The translations under genes were made by a program, and so were the position numbers. The notes under the pieces were generated by a model that did no database searches, was not told the origin of the DNA, and was given only the letters and a program-made list of their open reading frames with translations. This document shows, one piece after another, positions 32,270 to 42,189 of a stretch of DNA of 64,000 bases. Each line of letters opens with the position of its first letter. The stretch's first letter is position 1. Source of the stretch: Gadus chalcogrammus (taxonomy: Eukaryota; Chordata; Actinopteri; Gadiformes; Gadidae); assembly GCF_026213295.1 (NCBI RefSeq), contig NC_079427.1:31995200-32059199 (forward strand), given 5' to 3'.

Positions 32270-32768
32270 TGCCGCTTTTCCACTGCATGGTACCAGCTCG
32301 ACACGACTCGACTCGACTCGACTCAGTACCTGAAGTGGCTGCTTTTTCTAGTACCGCCTCGCTCTAGGTTCCAAGCGGCTGAGCCGATGCTAAAGGTGAC
32401 GTCGGCAGACGGCCGGCCACTGATTGGCCAGAGAGTGTGACGAAGTAACGAGAGCGACATGGCAACCATGCTGGTAACAGCCATAGCAGCGCCGCAGCCA
32501 ACATATTCCACTTCTTCAACTTCTTCAACATGCCAGCTAATAATAGTAATGTTATCGATGTCCTCCATTGTTGTTATGTGGGTTCTGTCCATGTGTGGGT
32601 TGCGTAGGTGTTGTTTGCGTCGCGTACAGAAATACGTCACGGCCCTTTCGCGCAGCCGACCCCGCCCACGTCCAGGAAGTACTATTTGCGGTGGAAAACG
32701 ACCCGTGCTGCTACCGTGTCGAGTCGTGTCGAGTCGAGTCGAGCTACATGTGCGGTGGAAAAGCGGCA
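32270..32768. mobile_element. PIF/Harbinger-like MITE, 499 bp
   Basis: The ends are TGCCGCTTTTCCACTGCAT (left) and TGCCGCTTTTCCACCGCAC (right, other strand), followed on each side by palindromic runs of TCGACTCGACTCG. TTA abuts both ends (32267-32269 and 32769-32771), compatible with the TWA target of PIF/Harbinger. The uninterrupted paralogous site at 21703-21712 supports the insertion. Frames inside it are not recognisable. Confidence 0.85.
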
Positions 32769-34540
32769 TTATTAGTTACTTGTGTTTATATCGAGCCGGT
32801 TCCGTGTTTGGGGGTCTGTGCCGCAAAGCAATTCGTTACTTCGCGAGACCCGAGACTCCCGTGAGAGTGGGCGGCGGGTCGCCGGCAGAAACATATTCAT
32901 TTTCTCCGCCAAGATGCCCAAGGGGGAGTTGAAACAACGAACAATCGAACAAAAATGTATAATGGAACCATCGCAATGACTCCTAGCCTGTTATATTAAG
33001 GTAAATCAAGCCAAATTGCCTCGCAACTGGCTGTTTATATCTAGCCGGTGCCATGTTTGGGTGTGTGTCTGTGCCGTAAAGCATTTTCGAAACTACAATC
33101 TGACTACATTTTCGAGGATACTTCCGCCGCGTCACATCCGGAAGCGCTCGGTCCGAACACATCAAGTTGCATATGCGCTTTTTCACTGTAGAGGCCACAT
33201 GGGAAAATGACACACCCACCAATCGACCCAGAAATGGATGCAGAACCATCAGCATAACTCTCAACCTGCATACTTAATGTAATTTTGGCTAAAAAAGTTG
33301 CATAGTGGGCCTTTAATGATATCACAGTTTCAGAATTCATTCACTACTTAATTACTAGGCTACTTCATTCATTACAAATTATAGTTGCGGCTCGCATATG
33401 TCGAGTAGCTTTTGCTTCTGAAGCGATAGGACCTCTTTCTGAAGCAAAAGGACTTCTTTTTTTATATGGGCATTTTCGATGTCAAGCATGCATCTTTCTG
33501 TCTCCAATCTCAGAAGTTCCCGGTGACAGCCAAGCTTAGAGCGCTTTTCAGCAGGGGCATTCACTGGTGATGCTGCTTCTTCTCTCAGGTTTCCATCATC
33601 CGGCTCCAGTGGCTCAATCAGGTCGAGCACAATGAAAGTCTCAGCTAAACAAACAAAAACACAGAAGACAAGAAACAAATGAATAGAAGGATACCCACAG
33701 CTAAAGACAAACGTTACTATTTTAACGTTTATTTTTTCATTCTTTCATTGCTGCGATTAATGGCTTTGGACAGAGGGGGTGACACATTATTGTAACCTGC
33801 TAAGTTACGTTATTAATAATATTATAAAAACGGTTATAAAATGTAGTTAACGAGCTATGGTTACTATTTAACGGTACTTACTTTCAATTTCTGTCGCTGT
33901 ATTCCTCTCTAATGCGCCGTCATCGTCGTATGGGTTAGGGAGGGGGGAAATCTGCTGCGGGATCATATTAATGATTTTTTTCGATAGAGGGTCCGTAATC
34001 ATGGGTGGTGGTCCTCCGCCAGTTTTAAACATCCCCCTCCTCTCTTCTGCCGCATCCTTTTTTGCCTTTGCCTTTAAGTTCTTCCAGCAGGCTTTCACTT
34101 GTGACTTGTCCCTCGCCTCCTTAGGCCCAATCCCATTTCTAGCCCTTACCCCTTCCCCTTCCCCCTCCCCCTTACTTACCCCTTCCCCCTCAATACAGAG
34201 GGGTAAAACGTTCCCCTAAGAAATGGGACGCCCCTCCATTTCGTGGCTTCATCGTCGCTGACTGCGGACAGCTGAATGCTATGTCAACAGAGGCCACGAG
34301 TAGGCATGTTTCAGATCAAGCATACGTTGCGTTGCGTTGCCTCACATAACATAATGAATTAGTGGATAAAAACGTCAGAAATGCTGGCATTAACTTCCCT
34401 ATGTGATGTGACGTGTCACATGGCTTTAAAAACTTGCAGGATCTCCATTGTAACTCTGTCCGTCTGCTTTTCTGTGCATATGCTCTTTCAAATAAATGCA
34501 GACATAAGACACTCCCCTCAACATATCAAAACATTGCCAT

Positions 34541-34640
34541 AGGATAGGATAGGATAGGATTTTATTTGTTGTCATTGCACATGTTACAGAGCAACGAAAT
34601 TATCAGTTACATTCCGTCCAAGAAACATAAAGGACAAGGG
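34541..34640 (-). repeat. 3' tail of a LINE or SINE
   Basis: ATAGGATAGGATAGGATAGG is followed by TTTTATTTGTTGTCATTGCA and ACGAAATT. Read on the minus strand this is the AATTTCGTTGC...AATAAAATCCTATCC tail common to fish non-LTR elements. No coding part is attached; it is directly next to the transposase fragment of Harbinger B. Confidence 0.55.
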
Positions 34641-34667
34641 TAATGAAAAACAGTTCTTTTTATTTGA

Positions 34668-34900
34668 CTGCCAGGTATCCACCGCCGGGATACATGCTTT
34701 TAGGTGATGGTGGGTACCCCTGCCTCCAGACGCCCGTATGTCTGTTGACTCCCTATAAAGAGCCGGTGATTGGGCGGGTGCAGCAGCGCTTTAATTACCG
34801 CCAATCCAAGGCGCGTTCTGTGATAGAGCGGGCCTTCGGGATGATGAAGACAAGGTGGAGGTCAACCTTGGGTGTAGGGCTCCACCATCTCCTAAAGAAA
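34668..34900 (+). pseudogene. Harbinger B transposase, C-terminal fragment
   Basis: RYPPPGYMLLGDGGYPCLQT contains the second catalytic aspartate (GDGGYPC). VCLLTPYKEPV, FNYRQSKARSVIERAFGMMK and TRWRS contain the glutamate in IERAF. The first aspartate and all N-terminal regions are absent, replaced by the LINE tail at 34541-34640. It resembles the same DDE_Tnp_4 family as the 29185 gene but is clearly a different lineage (sequence PYKEPVIGRVQQR). Confidence 0.8.
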
Positions 34901-35011
34901 CAATGCAAGTCAGTTGTTAGAAGTCATTTTCTTTAGAAATGTTCAGCTAATATCTCATGAAACATGTTTGAATAGCAGTTAGTGAAATTCATGAAACCAC
35001 ATCACCATGAG

Positions 35012-35177
35012 GATAACCATGGGGTCTTGAATAGATGACACAAGGACTGGTGGGTCAATTGCTGGCCGGGCACCAAGAACCTCGTGCATCAAGTCATAAT
35101 ACTGCCACGTCGCCACAGTCACCTCCCCACTTTCAGTCCCCGACCCGAGTTTTGGGAGTCCTCAAATCCTGAAAAAA

Positions 35178-35254
<77 letters not shown>

Positions 35255-35660
35255 CAAATACTCAATTACAACAAAAACAATGGTCTCGTTTGGTTGATAC
35301 ATTCATTAGGCAATTGGTAATTGTTTATTTCAAACTAGACACATACCTTGTACTTCTTTTTAAGGTTCTCCCACTTCTTAGAAGCCTGTTGCCTGGTCAC
35401 TTTCCCCTCCACCCCCATTTCTTCCAGAAAAAGCCTACATCACAGCCAACGTACAGTATAACGACACAGACATTCAGTGGGCTATTGAGCTCAACACAGA
35501 AATACCAAAGTAGAAAACAGACGCAAGAATGAAAAGATTGAACAACGTAAGACTCACTCCCACTGTTTTCTCGCGATCATTTTCGATTTTAGGAACTCAT
35601 TGTCCCTGGTCGCCCTGAAATTAATGAGCCGTCTGGTCTCCTGTGGTGTCCCTGAGGTAA
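35012..35660 (-). pseudogene. Trihelix/Myb-like gene of Harbinger B (three exons)
   Basis: On the minus strand exon 1 (about 35657-35565) has GTPQETRRLINFRATRDNEF and KSKMIARKQWE. Exon 2 (about 35440-35345) has LFLEEMGVEGKVTRQQASKK and WENLKKKYK, a MADF/trihelix DNA-binding helix. Exon 3 (about 35145-35012) has GEVTVATWQYYDLMHEVLGA and RPAIDPPVLVSSIQDP. Acceptor GATGTAG before exon 2 fits. A CA microsatellite (35180-35252) lies in the second intron. The same gene family is found at 40573-41240. I found no clear stop or start, so it may be truncated. Confidence 0.7.
35180..35252. repeat. (CA)n microsatellite
   Basis: A pure CA run of about 72 bp inside Harbinger B. Confidence 0.97.
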
Positions 35661-38151
35661 AAGTGGAAAGGAAATCTTCTGTTTGACAGGCGAGTGACGT
35701 AGCCTAGGTGGCAGCTTTACCGATATCAAAGCAGTGCGCCGGTATAATCAACCAAGTAATAGTAGTAGTAAGCAAATCCACTGCACACAAATTTTACTTG
35801 AAACCTTAACATGTCATGTCAAGGGTTATCGGAATCGGATATCTCTCAACAAATAGCAATAGCGGAACACATTAGCATCGGCTTCTAGTGATTCAAAACA
35901 AACTTGACTAGTGAATCAAACCATCTTGACTAGTGATTAAAAACTAACTTCACAATTAAAAACCGCTCGAAAATAGTATTATTACACCAGTCTGCCGTAA
36001 TTAAAGAGCTGAAAATAATTACATTTGTGCGTGTCCTTCGCTTGAGCCATCGCTGCTGTTTGTTTATTTGGCGATTTCGGTTGGCCAGTAGAGAGCGCCA
36101 AAATCTTGTATGTATAGTTCAACGGTTATTTACCGTTATGTCATGTTTTATATCGAGCTCAGAGATCGCATTGTCCGTGTATGACTTCGAGCCGAATATA
36201 CAGTCAACTTTACAGCATGAGTCCGAATGATAACAACTAGTAAAAATGCATTTTCGGCCGGATTTTCCTCGAAGCCCTCCCTTTAAAGTGTGGTCCTTGG
36301 ATAGCTTCGTTTCAAGGGCTACGTAGCCTTTTGTCTTCGCCCTACCCCTTAACCCAAATGAGAATTGGGACACCCTTACCCCTTCAAACCAAGGGAGAGG
36401 GGTAAGGGGGAGGGGTAAGGGGTAGAAATGGGACGCAGCCTTAATGCCAGTTGAGCCATTGAAGCGCTCCGCTAACATGACCCAGGTCTCCTCCTTTTTT
36501 TCCAGCGTAATGCTGTCAGTCTTTTTATCCTCAATTATAATACCAAAGTCCTCCATCAATTCCGACAGCAACATCTTTTCAAATGTGGAAAAGTTTGATC
36601 CTCGTTGACGTGCCATCTCTTAATTAATGTAGCTACTTATGTTCACTGTCAGTGTCAACTGTAACAGTTAAGGTAAATTAACGGTTAACTTTATTCAAAA
36701 AGTGAGCTCGTGAATATATTCACGAGCCCTCTCTCGTGAACCGTTGTTTTTTTTCACGATGTAGGATAGAAAAAATATATAAAATTGTGGATTATATTTT
36801 GCAATTTGTTCACATTTCGCCGGGATCCATCATGGCGGACTGAACACAAACTAATCCTATTTTAATCCTTGTTTAAACTAGGTTAACTAATCCAGAGTTA
36901 AAACTAAGATGTGCAACGCATCTCGGATTAATTATAAACCAGTTTAAACCTAGATTTACTAACCCTAGATTAACCCTAAACCAGGATTAATTTAATCCAT
37001 GTTGGTGCAACCCAGCCTAGGTCTTGCAGGCAACACTTCTGAGAGGCTTTGTCCAAATAACGGTCCATTTGGGAAAACTAGAACTCCAAATCTCGTATAT
37101 GTCGTTCTCGGGACCCCGGGAAATGTGCGTATACATTTTGGCATCTCTAGCTATCTCGAAAAGGCGGGAAAAGGGGCGTGACCTCCAACAGTAGAGTAAA
37201 TGTACATAAAACAGAGGTTAGTTTCTAGTCCCCATTTTTTGTGGGATGGAGGTGTACATTTGTGGATTAAGTTGTGTAGACCAGTGTTGGTCAAGTTACT
37301 TGGAAAAAGTAATTAGTTACTGATTACTGATTACTTATCCAAGAAAGTAATCCAGTTGCTTTACTGATTACTTATCTTCAAAAGTAATTAGTTACTTTAC
37401 TAATTACTTTACTTAGTTACTTTTCAAAAACACACTATCTACTATACACAACCTGTATGCGCTTTTTTAAAACTTGTTTGTATTAGTCTCAATCTTTTTA
37501 ACGATGCACATTGCAAAAAAAATAAATAATTAAATGCAACAGTCTCTCATTTAAAGAAAATCGTTTTGGTGTGTATACACACCTTCATTCGAATAGATGT
37601 AAATAAAATAGCCTACAGAAATAAAATAATTAAAACCAAAGTCTCTATTAACATTTAGGCTGTTCTAATGTCAAAGAGTAGGCCTATGTGTTTGAACTGT
37701 GTGTGGAAGGATGTGTTTCATAGATAAATACATAGATATTATCTATAGTTATATGCTACACGTGAATCTCCTAAAATGGCGCAATTTGATTGGTTGGCTA
37801 TCTCGGGATATTGGGCAATATCCCATGATTGACATCTCAAACTCTATTGTTTTCATCCCAAAATGTCAGCTGATAACAACAAATAAACCTTCGGTCTCGG
37901 GGGTTATTCCCCACTATTCACTTAGCCTTTGGCGAATAATTGTTAACTAATAGCCTCGATAGATAAATAGCCTAGTCAAGTCTTTACCAAACTACATGTC
38001 GGGAATTAATTTAGGTGATTCGGCTCACACAGTAAGTCCACATAGAACAAGGGAGACAACAAGTCTGACTGGACATACACATAATACATCACATTAAAAC
38101 TAGACCCATGCGTTGATAGATAAATAAATAGACGGATAGAAAGATAGTTAA

Positions 38152-39933
38152 AGGTTGGGTAGGTGATTCGCTTTTTTGGCCATTTTTGCAAAATTACTTG
38201 AAATCCTTATCATAACCCGCTTACAGCCACTGAGTTAGAAGTACTGACATGAAAATTAAACAAGTCAATCATCTGTGGAACGGGCAGGGCTCGAAAAACT
38301 CCAGCCAATCATTTCCATTGCCACCGAGTTGCATTGGACAGTAAGTACGTCAATCAAACGGTCGTACTGCACTCCCCCTCCCCCGCGCCCCGCGCGCGAC
38401 CCCTTCGTGCAGTACTCGTGACCCAGAGCAAGCTCCTGTTTGTTGTTATCCTGCGGTAGCTACTGGAACTAGTCGATCCACATTTGGACCTAGCAGTAGA
38501 AGACAATTTCCATGGCAGACAAGACGCCACCATCCCCACCACCACCACCACCAGCAAAGAGAAAGAAAACTCTTTTTCAGAGAGTAATTGATAATAAAAA
38601 CGCTGAAAGAGAAAAACTGAAATCAAGAATAATCCTAGGCGCTGCTTTCGAACGTTGGCGGCAACTGAAGGACGAGAAGGGTCTAAAAACCGATGCTTGT
38701 GTGGCGGTTGACCTAGTTTCAAAGTTTATACAGTTTATACTCGGTAATACCGGTGTGGAGACGAGTGTATTACTCGGTGTGAAAATGTCCACACCGCGGC
38801 AACCCTAGTGAAAACCAGGACTTCCAATACAATTATATGAAACAAACATACATTTTCTAAAAATAGTAATGATTTATGTGACCGTTTATGTTTATAACAT
38901 CTGGTGCAACCATAGCAGCGAGAACGTATTCTCAGCAGGGGGTGCTGGGAGAAAAAAAACTCAGCCTGCACTAGACTCGCAACTCGTTACATTGATAAAA
39001 AAGATGTATAGCAGCGCAGCTCAATTACACCAGTGCATGCGCGCACAGTTGAAAATCGATCGTTCACATCCAGCTGCTCACAGAACAAGTTTAGCGCACC
39101 ACCGCTACCCTCACACTTTTTCATATAACCTTTTTTCAGCACTAGGTCATATGAGCATTAAATAAATGTTGCGTCTCAAAATGCCTTGGACAGCAGCGAG
39201 GATGACTCGCTTTGCCACGGGCCGAAACAGTTCGGAGCGACCACAGCCAGAGCGAACACAGCGGGGCAGAGGAGTGTCAGGAATAGTCTTTGGTGTACAC
39301 ATCAGTACGGCCTATTTGCACTACTGTTTAGTGGCAATGCAGTGTTTTATTCGATGCCTTTTTATTTTCGTATATTATTTCAATGAATAACATTTATTTA
39401 TTCATAAAAACCGGATCTGGTCTTCAAATCTTTTTTCCAAATATAGGTCGTCTTACAATGGGGTTTGTGTTTATATTCTGACCAATACGGTACAGCGGGC
39501 GCTCACATGACGTTAAGCATTTCCTGGTGCATAATGTGACGCTTCAGAACCTAAAATCCCGTTTCTCCCCGTTGACACGACAACACATAACCGGCATTTT
39601 CAGAAATCTCCACTTTGGCCGGAGTTTTTAGAAATGATCGTTTTCTGTGATAAGACAGGGCCTCGGACAGGGGGTGTTGCAGCACCCCCAGCACCCCTAC
39701 TTCCCGCGGTACTGGGTGCAACTTACAGCTGAATGTAGTGCCATGTTGTTAAACGAAAACCTACGCTAGCCTGGCTCGCTCTCGCGCATCTCTGTTCGCG
39801 CTCGTGCATGATTGCGCGTCCAGGTACTTGGAATGGGTGGAGTCAGAGTCAGCGTTGAAGGAGAGGGGGTAGGACCATTTGAGTTGTGTATTTTCAAAAT
39901 CTGCTGGCGTTTCGCAAATCACCTACCCAACCT
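38152..39933. mobile_element. TTAA-targeting element, 1.8 kb, nested in the hAT
   Basis: The ends are AGGTTGGGTAGGTGATTCG (left) and AGGTTGGGTAGGTGATTTG (right, other strand). TTAA flanks both (38148-38151 and 39934-39937). The TTAA duplication suggests a piggyBac- or Kolobok-type mover. It contains a short open frame (38512) and a second exon-like frame near 39180. The ends are unrelated to those of the TTAA element at 30444. Confidence 0.88.
38512..38745 (+). CDS. Unrecognised exon-like ORF in the TTAA element
   Basis: ATG 38512 opens a frame with a proline run (residues 5-15), a basic AKRKKTLFQ and then GAAFERWRQLKDEKGLKTDA and CVAVDLVSKFIQFIL. It is rich in Lys/Arg and reads like a small DNA-binding or SAP-like helix region. 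I recall similar FERWRELK...LKTDAE openings in repeat-encoded fish proteins but cannot name the family. A possible splice donor (CGGTAATAC) follows at about 38743; downstream residues look random. A further frame at 39186 (DSSEDDSLCHGPKQFG) may be a second exon. Function unknown. Confidence 0.5.
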
Positions 39934-40514
39934 TTAAATATGTTATATTATTTGCCTTGTGGAGCCAGCCAATCCTGTGCACGTATGCAAATTAGCCATG
40001 TGCGCCTAACACAAGAAAGATGTAATGTTGAGAAGTCATACTAAAAACGGATAGCAAGCGAAAGCCGAACAATACTGTCTCAATCACATACTTTTGGTCC
40101 ATCCTAACTTATGGTAAGAGGCTAGCCTTTAAATCTTTGCAGTGACTGAATGTTGATGATAAAACAGATTGTTTTGCATAAGATGAGTGTGTGCGACTGC
40201 GTGTGTCCTTTTCCACAACTAACCCTTCTGGTTAGTTGTGGTCTTAGTGAAGCAGCCTAGCCTTGGAGTTTGATAAGTTGGAGTGATTGTGTAGTACGGG
40301 CGTGCGAGAGAGAGAGAGAGAGAGCACACCCGCCGTGGTGATGTTTGGCTTGTTGTGGGCTGTCTGTCGGCATGTCGCGCTGCTCCTGTCACCTAGCAAC
40401 CCTTAGTAAACAGAAGTTAAACCGGACAGCGCGAAAAAAAGAACAAAGAAACCAACAAATTATTATTAATCATTATGTTTTTGTCTATAGTAGTTTTATA
40501 ATAATTGTTGTAAA

Positions 40515-40572
40515 TAGTCACATGAAGATGAGTCTTGAGTCCTTTTCGGAAGATAGTGAGCGACTCTGGAAC
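40515..40572 (-). pseudogene. Short 3' fragment of L2 ORF2
   Basis: The minus strand reads ESLTIFRKGLKTHLHVT-like sequence, matching base for base much of 4330-4356 in the first L2 (CAGAGTCGCTCACTATCTTC). It replaces the 3' end of the Harbinger Myb-like gene to its right, with the junction at about 40572. Confidence 0.65.
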
Positions 40573-41240
40573 ACGTCTTCCTCTCTGTCCCTCTTTCTGG
40601 ACCTTGGCCCTCGCTGTCTTTCCTCCTCCTGATCCTTGTCCTCCACCTCCTGATCCACCACTGCTGTACTTGGCCCTGGTGTGTTCTCAGGGATGGAGGC
40701 AATTAGGACAGGGGGGTTGGTGGAATGCCTCTGTCCCAATACCTCATCCATGGGGACAAACCAGGGCCAAGTGGCAGCACTGGGTTTCCCACCTACCCCC
40801 TCTCCTGACCCTGGATACTTGCAATCCTAAGGCAGAGGAAATCAATCATGGCAGTTAACAACAACAGCAGTATCAAAACAAATGTCTGCAAAAGTGTTTA
40901 TGACATGTACATACTTTATATTTTTTTCTTTGCCTGCCGGGGAGTCACCTTCCCCTGCAGGCCTATTTTCTCCAGAATTGTCCAAAACACAGACATTATT
41001 AATCAGAGAAAACAAGAGACATATTTATCAGTTGTGAGAAAGAACGGGTGTTCTTAGTTAACTTTAAAGCGTCACTAACTGTAACGTTACCTTACTTATA
41101 TTGCCTATTACTTTAATGAAAAAAGTTTTAAGGGCACTTGTTTTTTTTAACATTTGTATCGTTAAATACTCGAGTGACTAGAAACCAAATACTTACATTT
41201 AAATGCAGAACTTAAATCGCCATTCTTCGCCATCTCCATT
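40573..41240 (-). pseudogene. Trihelix/Myb-like gene of a further Harbinger (C)
   Basis: On the minus strand MEMAKNGDLSSAFK ends at a GTAAG donor near 41195. Another exon (about 41000-40925) has TILEKIGLQGKVTPRQAK. A third (about 40827-40573) starts after CCTTAG with DCKYPGSGEGVGGKPSAATW and continues PWFVPMDEVLGQRHSTNPPV, ending in an acidic/basic tail (EDKDQEEERQRGPRSRKRDR). It is the same family as the gene at 35012 (DLMHEVLGARPAIDPPVL). The SANT exon core seems to be missing. The gene is cut at its 3' end by an L2 fragment. Confidence 0.65.
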
Positions 41241-41261
41241 GATTGAGTGCGCAATGAATCT

Positions 41262-41498
41262 TGGGAGGGATACGTTGGGCCGTGAAGGATCTTGGGATAC
41301 GTTGGGCCGTGAAGGATACAGCCGATGCATCCTTCAAATCCGGGAAAAGAAGGCTGCATTCGTAGGCCGCATTTGAAGGACCCTTGGAATTGGGACAGCA
41401 CTTGGCGCGTCGCTGTGACGTAATCGGCGTCGACGCATCCTTCGAATGCAGCCTTCGAAGGATGCGTCCTAGGAATTGGGACACAGCCTACGTCATTG
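41262..41498. repeat. Terminal region of Harbinger C
   Basis: On the other strand the end reads GGCTGTGTCCCAATTCCTAG followed by palindromic GCATCCTTCGAAGGCTGC blocks, a style typical for fish Harbinger termini (similar TCCCAATTCC words). Two tandem ACGTTGGGCCGTGAAGGAT units lie at 41270-41320. I could not find the matching left end between 39938 and 40515. Confidence 0.5.
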
Positions 41499-42189
41499 TC
41501 ACGAGACAGTCTCACAAAGCAAATACGGCAAAATCCCAAATTCTTTTACTGTCAATGGAAAAAATAAATCACGGTTTAGTAACGCAGTAACGCAGGATGC
41601 TTGCGGGATAGTAAAAGTAATCGAATTACTATTTTTGTAATTATAATCCCTTAGTTTACTCGTTATTTGAAAAAAGCAATTGGATTACAGTAACGCGTTA
41701 CTTCTAACGCGTTACTGCCCATCACTGGTGTAGACACAGCTGGCCTGTGGACAAGTTTTTTTTTTTTTTTTTTCAGTTTTTGAAGTCTGGGGTCAAAAGG
41801 TCAAAAGCCGGCACCACGCCGCTTATGAGTCAACAAAAAGTGAATGTGCATTTATCTCATTTTTGTCATTATTAGAGAGAGGCCTGATTCTCAGATATGC
41901 ATGTTGGATGGCTAGGGTGTAGGTCTGGGAAGAACTTCAGGCCAAAATCTTGCAAGTGAACCGCTGGATGAGATGCAACAAGATGGAGCACTTTCTGTGT
42001 AATTTCTTGTAGTGCTGGAGCCCCCAAGTTGATAATCATATGCGTCCTTTAAGACCCCCTTTGATATAAAAGAGACTCCAGCTTACTATAGCTTACTTGT
42101 GAATGTCCTTGACTCAGTCAACTATTGTATCACTTCCTTTAAGGCTTCTGCCTCCTAATTGATCATTGTAGTATATTTGAGGAGCTCTT

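Larger units (their letters stand above)
30444..33312. mobile_element. TTAA-targeting element nested in Harbinger A
   Basis: The ends are AGGCCCACTATGCAACTT and its exact inverse, flanked by TTAA on both sides (30440-30443 and 33313-33316). A TTAA duplication is the mark of piggyBac- and Kolobok-type elements. I see no transposase, so it is non-autonomous. It contains a hAT MITE (30823-31799), a Harbinger MITE (32270-32768) and two related internal blocks containing GAGCCGGTTCCGTGTTTG or TAGCCGGTGCCATGTTTG. Without insertions it is about 1.4 kb. Confidence 0.85.
34124..36440. mobile_element. Harbinger element B, inserted in the Myb exon of element A
   Basis: The ends are GGCCCAATCCCATTTCTA (left) and GGCTGCGTCCCATTTCTA (right, other strand), both followed by runs of CCCTTACCCC. 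TTA abuts both ends (34121-34123 and 36441-36443). Inside are the C-terminal part of a DDE transposase (+) and three exons of a convergent trihelix/Myb-like gene (-), plus a CA microsatellite and a LINE tail. The N-terminal part of the transposase is missing, so this copy is not autonomous. Confidence 0.9.
33379..36616 (-). pseudogene. Myb/SANT-like gene of Harbinger A, interrupted by Harbinger B
   Basis: Exon 1 starts at ATG 36616 with MARQRGSNFSTFEKMLLSEL, then KKTDSITLEKKEETWVMLAE and FNGSTGIK, a SANT/Myb_DNA-bind_5 type domain. The nested Harbinger B and one TTA copy interrupt it. Coding resumes in the same frame at 34119 with EARDKSQVKACWKNLKAKAK, RRGMFKTGGGPPP and NMIPQQISPLPNPYDDD. A last exon (about 33650-33379) has ETFIVLDLIEPLEPDD and a coiled-coil ELLRLETERCMLDIENAHIK ending at a stop. 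Splice sites are plausible (donor after residue ESK near 33880, acceptor near 33650). The protein would bind the element's ends and partner the transposase at 29185. Without the nested insertion it would be intact. Confidence 0.85.
28900..37017 (+). mobile_element. Harbinger element A, 8.1 kb including nested insertions
   Basis: The left end GGCTGGGTTGCACCAACAT is matched exactly by the right end on the other strand (37017 leftwards), and both continue with GGATTAA. TAG abuts each end (28897-28899 and 37018-37020), a 3-bp duplication. It carries an intact HARBI1-like transposase (+) and a convergent Myb/SANT-like gene (-). Two nested elements (30444-33312 and 34124-36440) explain about 5.2 kb. 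The remaining roughly 2.9 kb is a normal length for a complete Harbinger. Subterminal TTTAAAC- and TTAACC-rich repeats lie at both ends. Confidence 0.9.
37282..41727. mobile_element. hAT element, 4.4 kb, with 8-bp TSD
   Basis: It starts CAGTGTTGGTCAAGTTACT and ends, on the other strand, CAGTGATGGGCAGTAACGC. Both ends continue in TAATTAGTTACT-type repeats. GTGTAGAC flanks it perfectly on both sides (37274-37281 and 41728-41735). No hAT transposase was recognised inside, so the large size comes from later insertions: a TTAA element (38152-39933) and part of a Harbinger with a Myb-like gene (about 40515-41500). It interrupts the palindromic element 28544-42180. Confidence 0.93.
28544..42180. mobile_element. 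Palindromic DNA element (about 1.06 kb) split by a Harbinger and a hAT
   Basis: 28544-28705 and the reverse complement of 42022-42180 align over about 160 bp. Shared blocks are TCAAATATACTACAATG, TCAATTAGGAGGC, AAAGGAAGTGAT and ATATCAAAGGGGGTCT. Between them, once the Harbinger at 28900-37017 and the hAT at 37282-41727 are removed, only about 740 bp remain (28706-28899, 37021-37281, 41736-42021). The simplest reading is one non-autonomous element with long inverted ends that received two later insertions. Two unrelated inverted copies of one repeat remain possible. Its own target duplication was not found. Confidence 0.6.

Noticed and set aside
32459..32932. 157-codon frame in the Harbinger MITE at 32270
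   Set aside because: It runs through the inverted-repeat end of the MITE into neighbouring sequence and has no domain.
36119..36435. Continuation of the Myb-like frame past residue 59 at 36616
   Set aside because: After GSTGIK the frame enters the terminal repeat of Harbinger B; those residues are not part of the protein.
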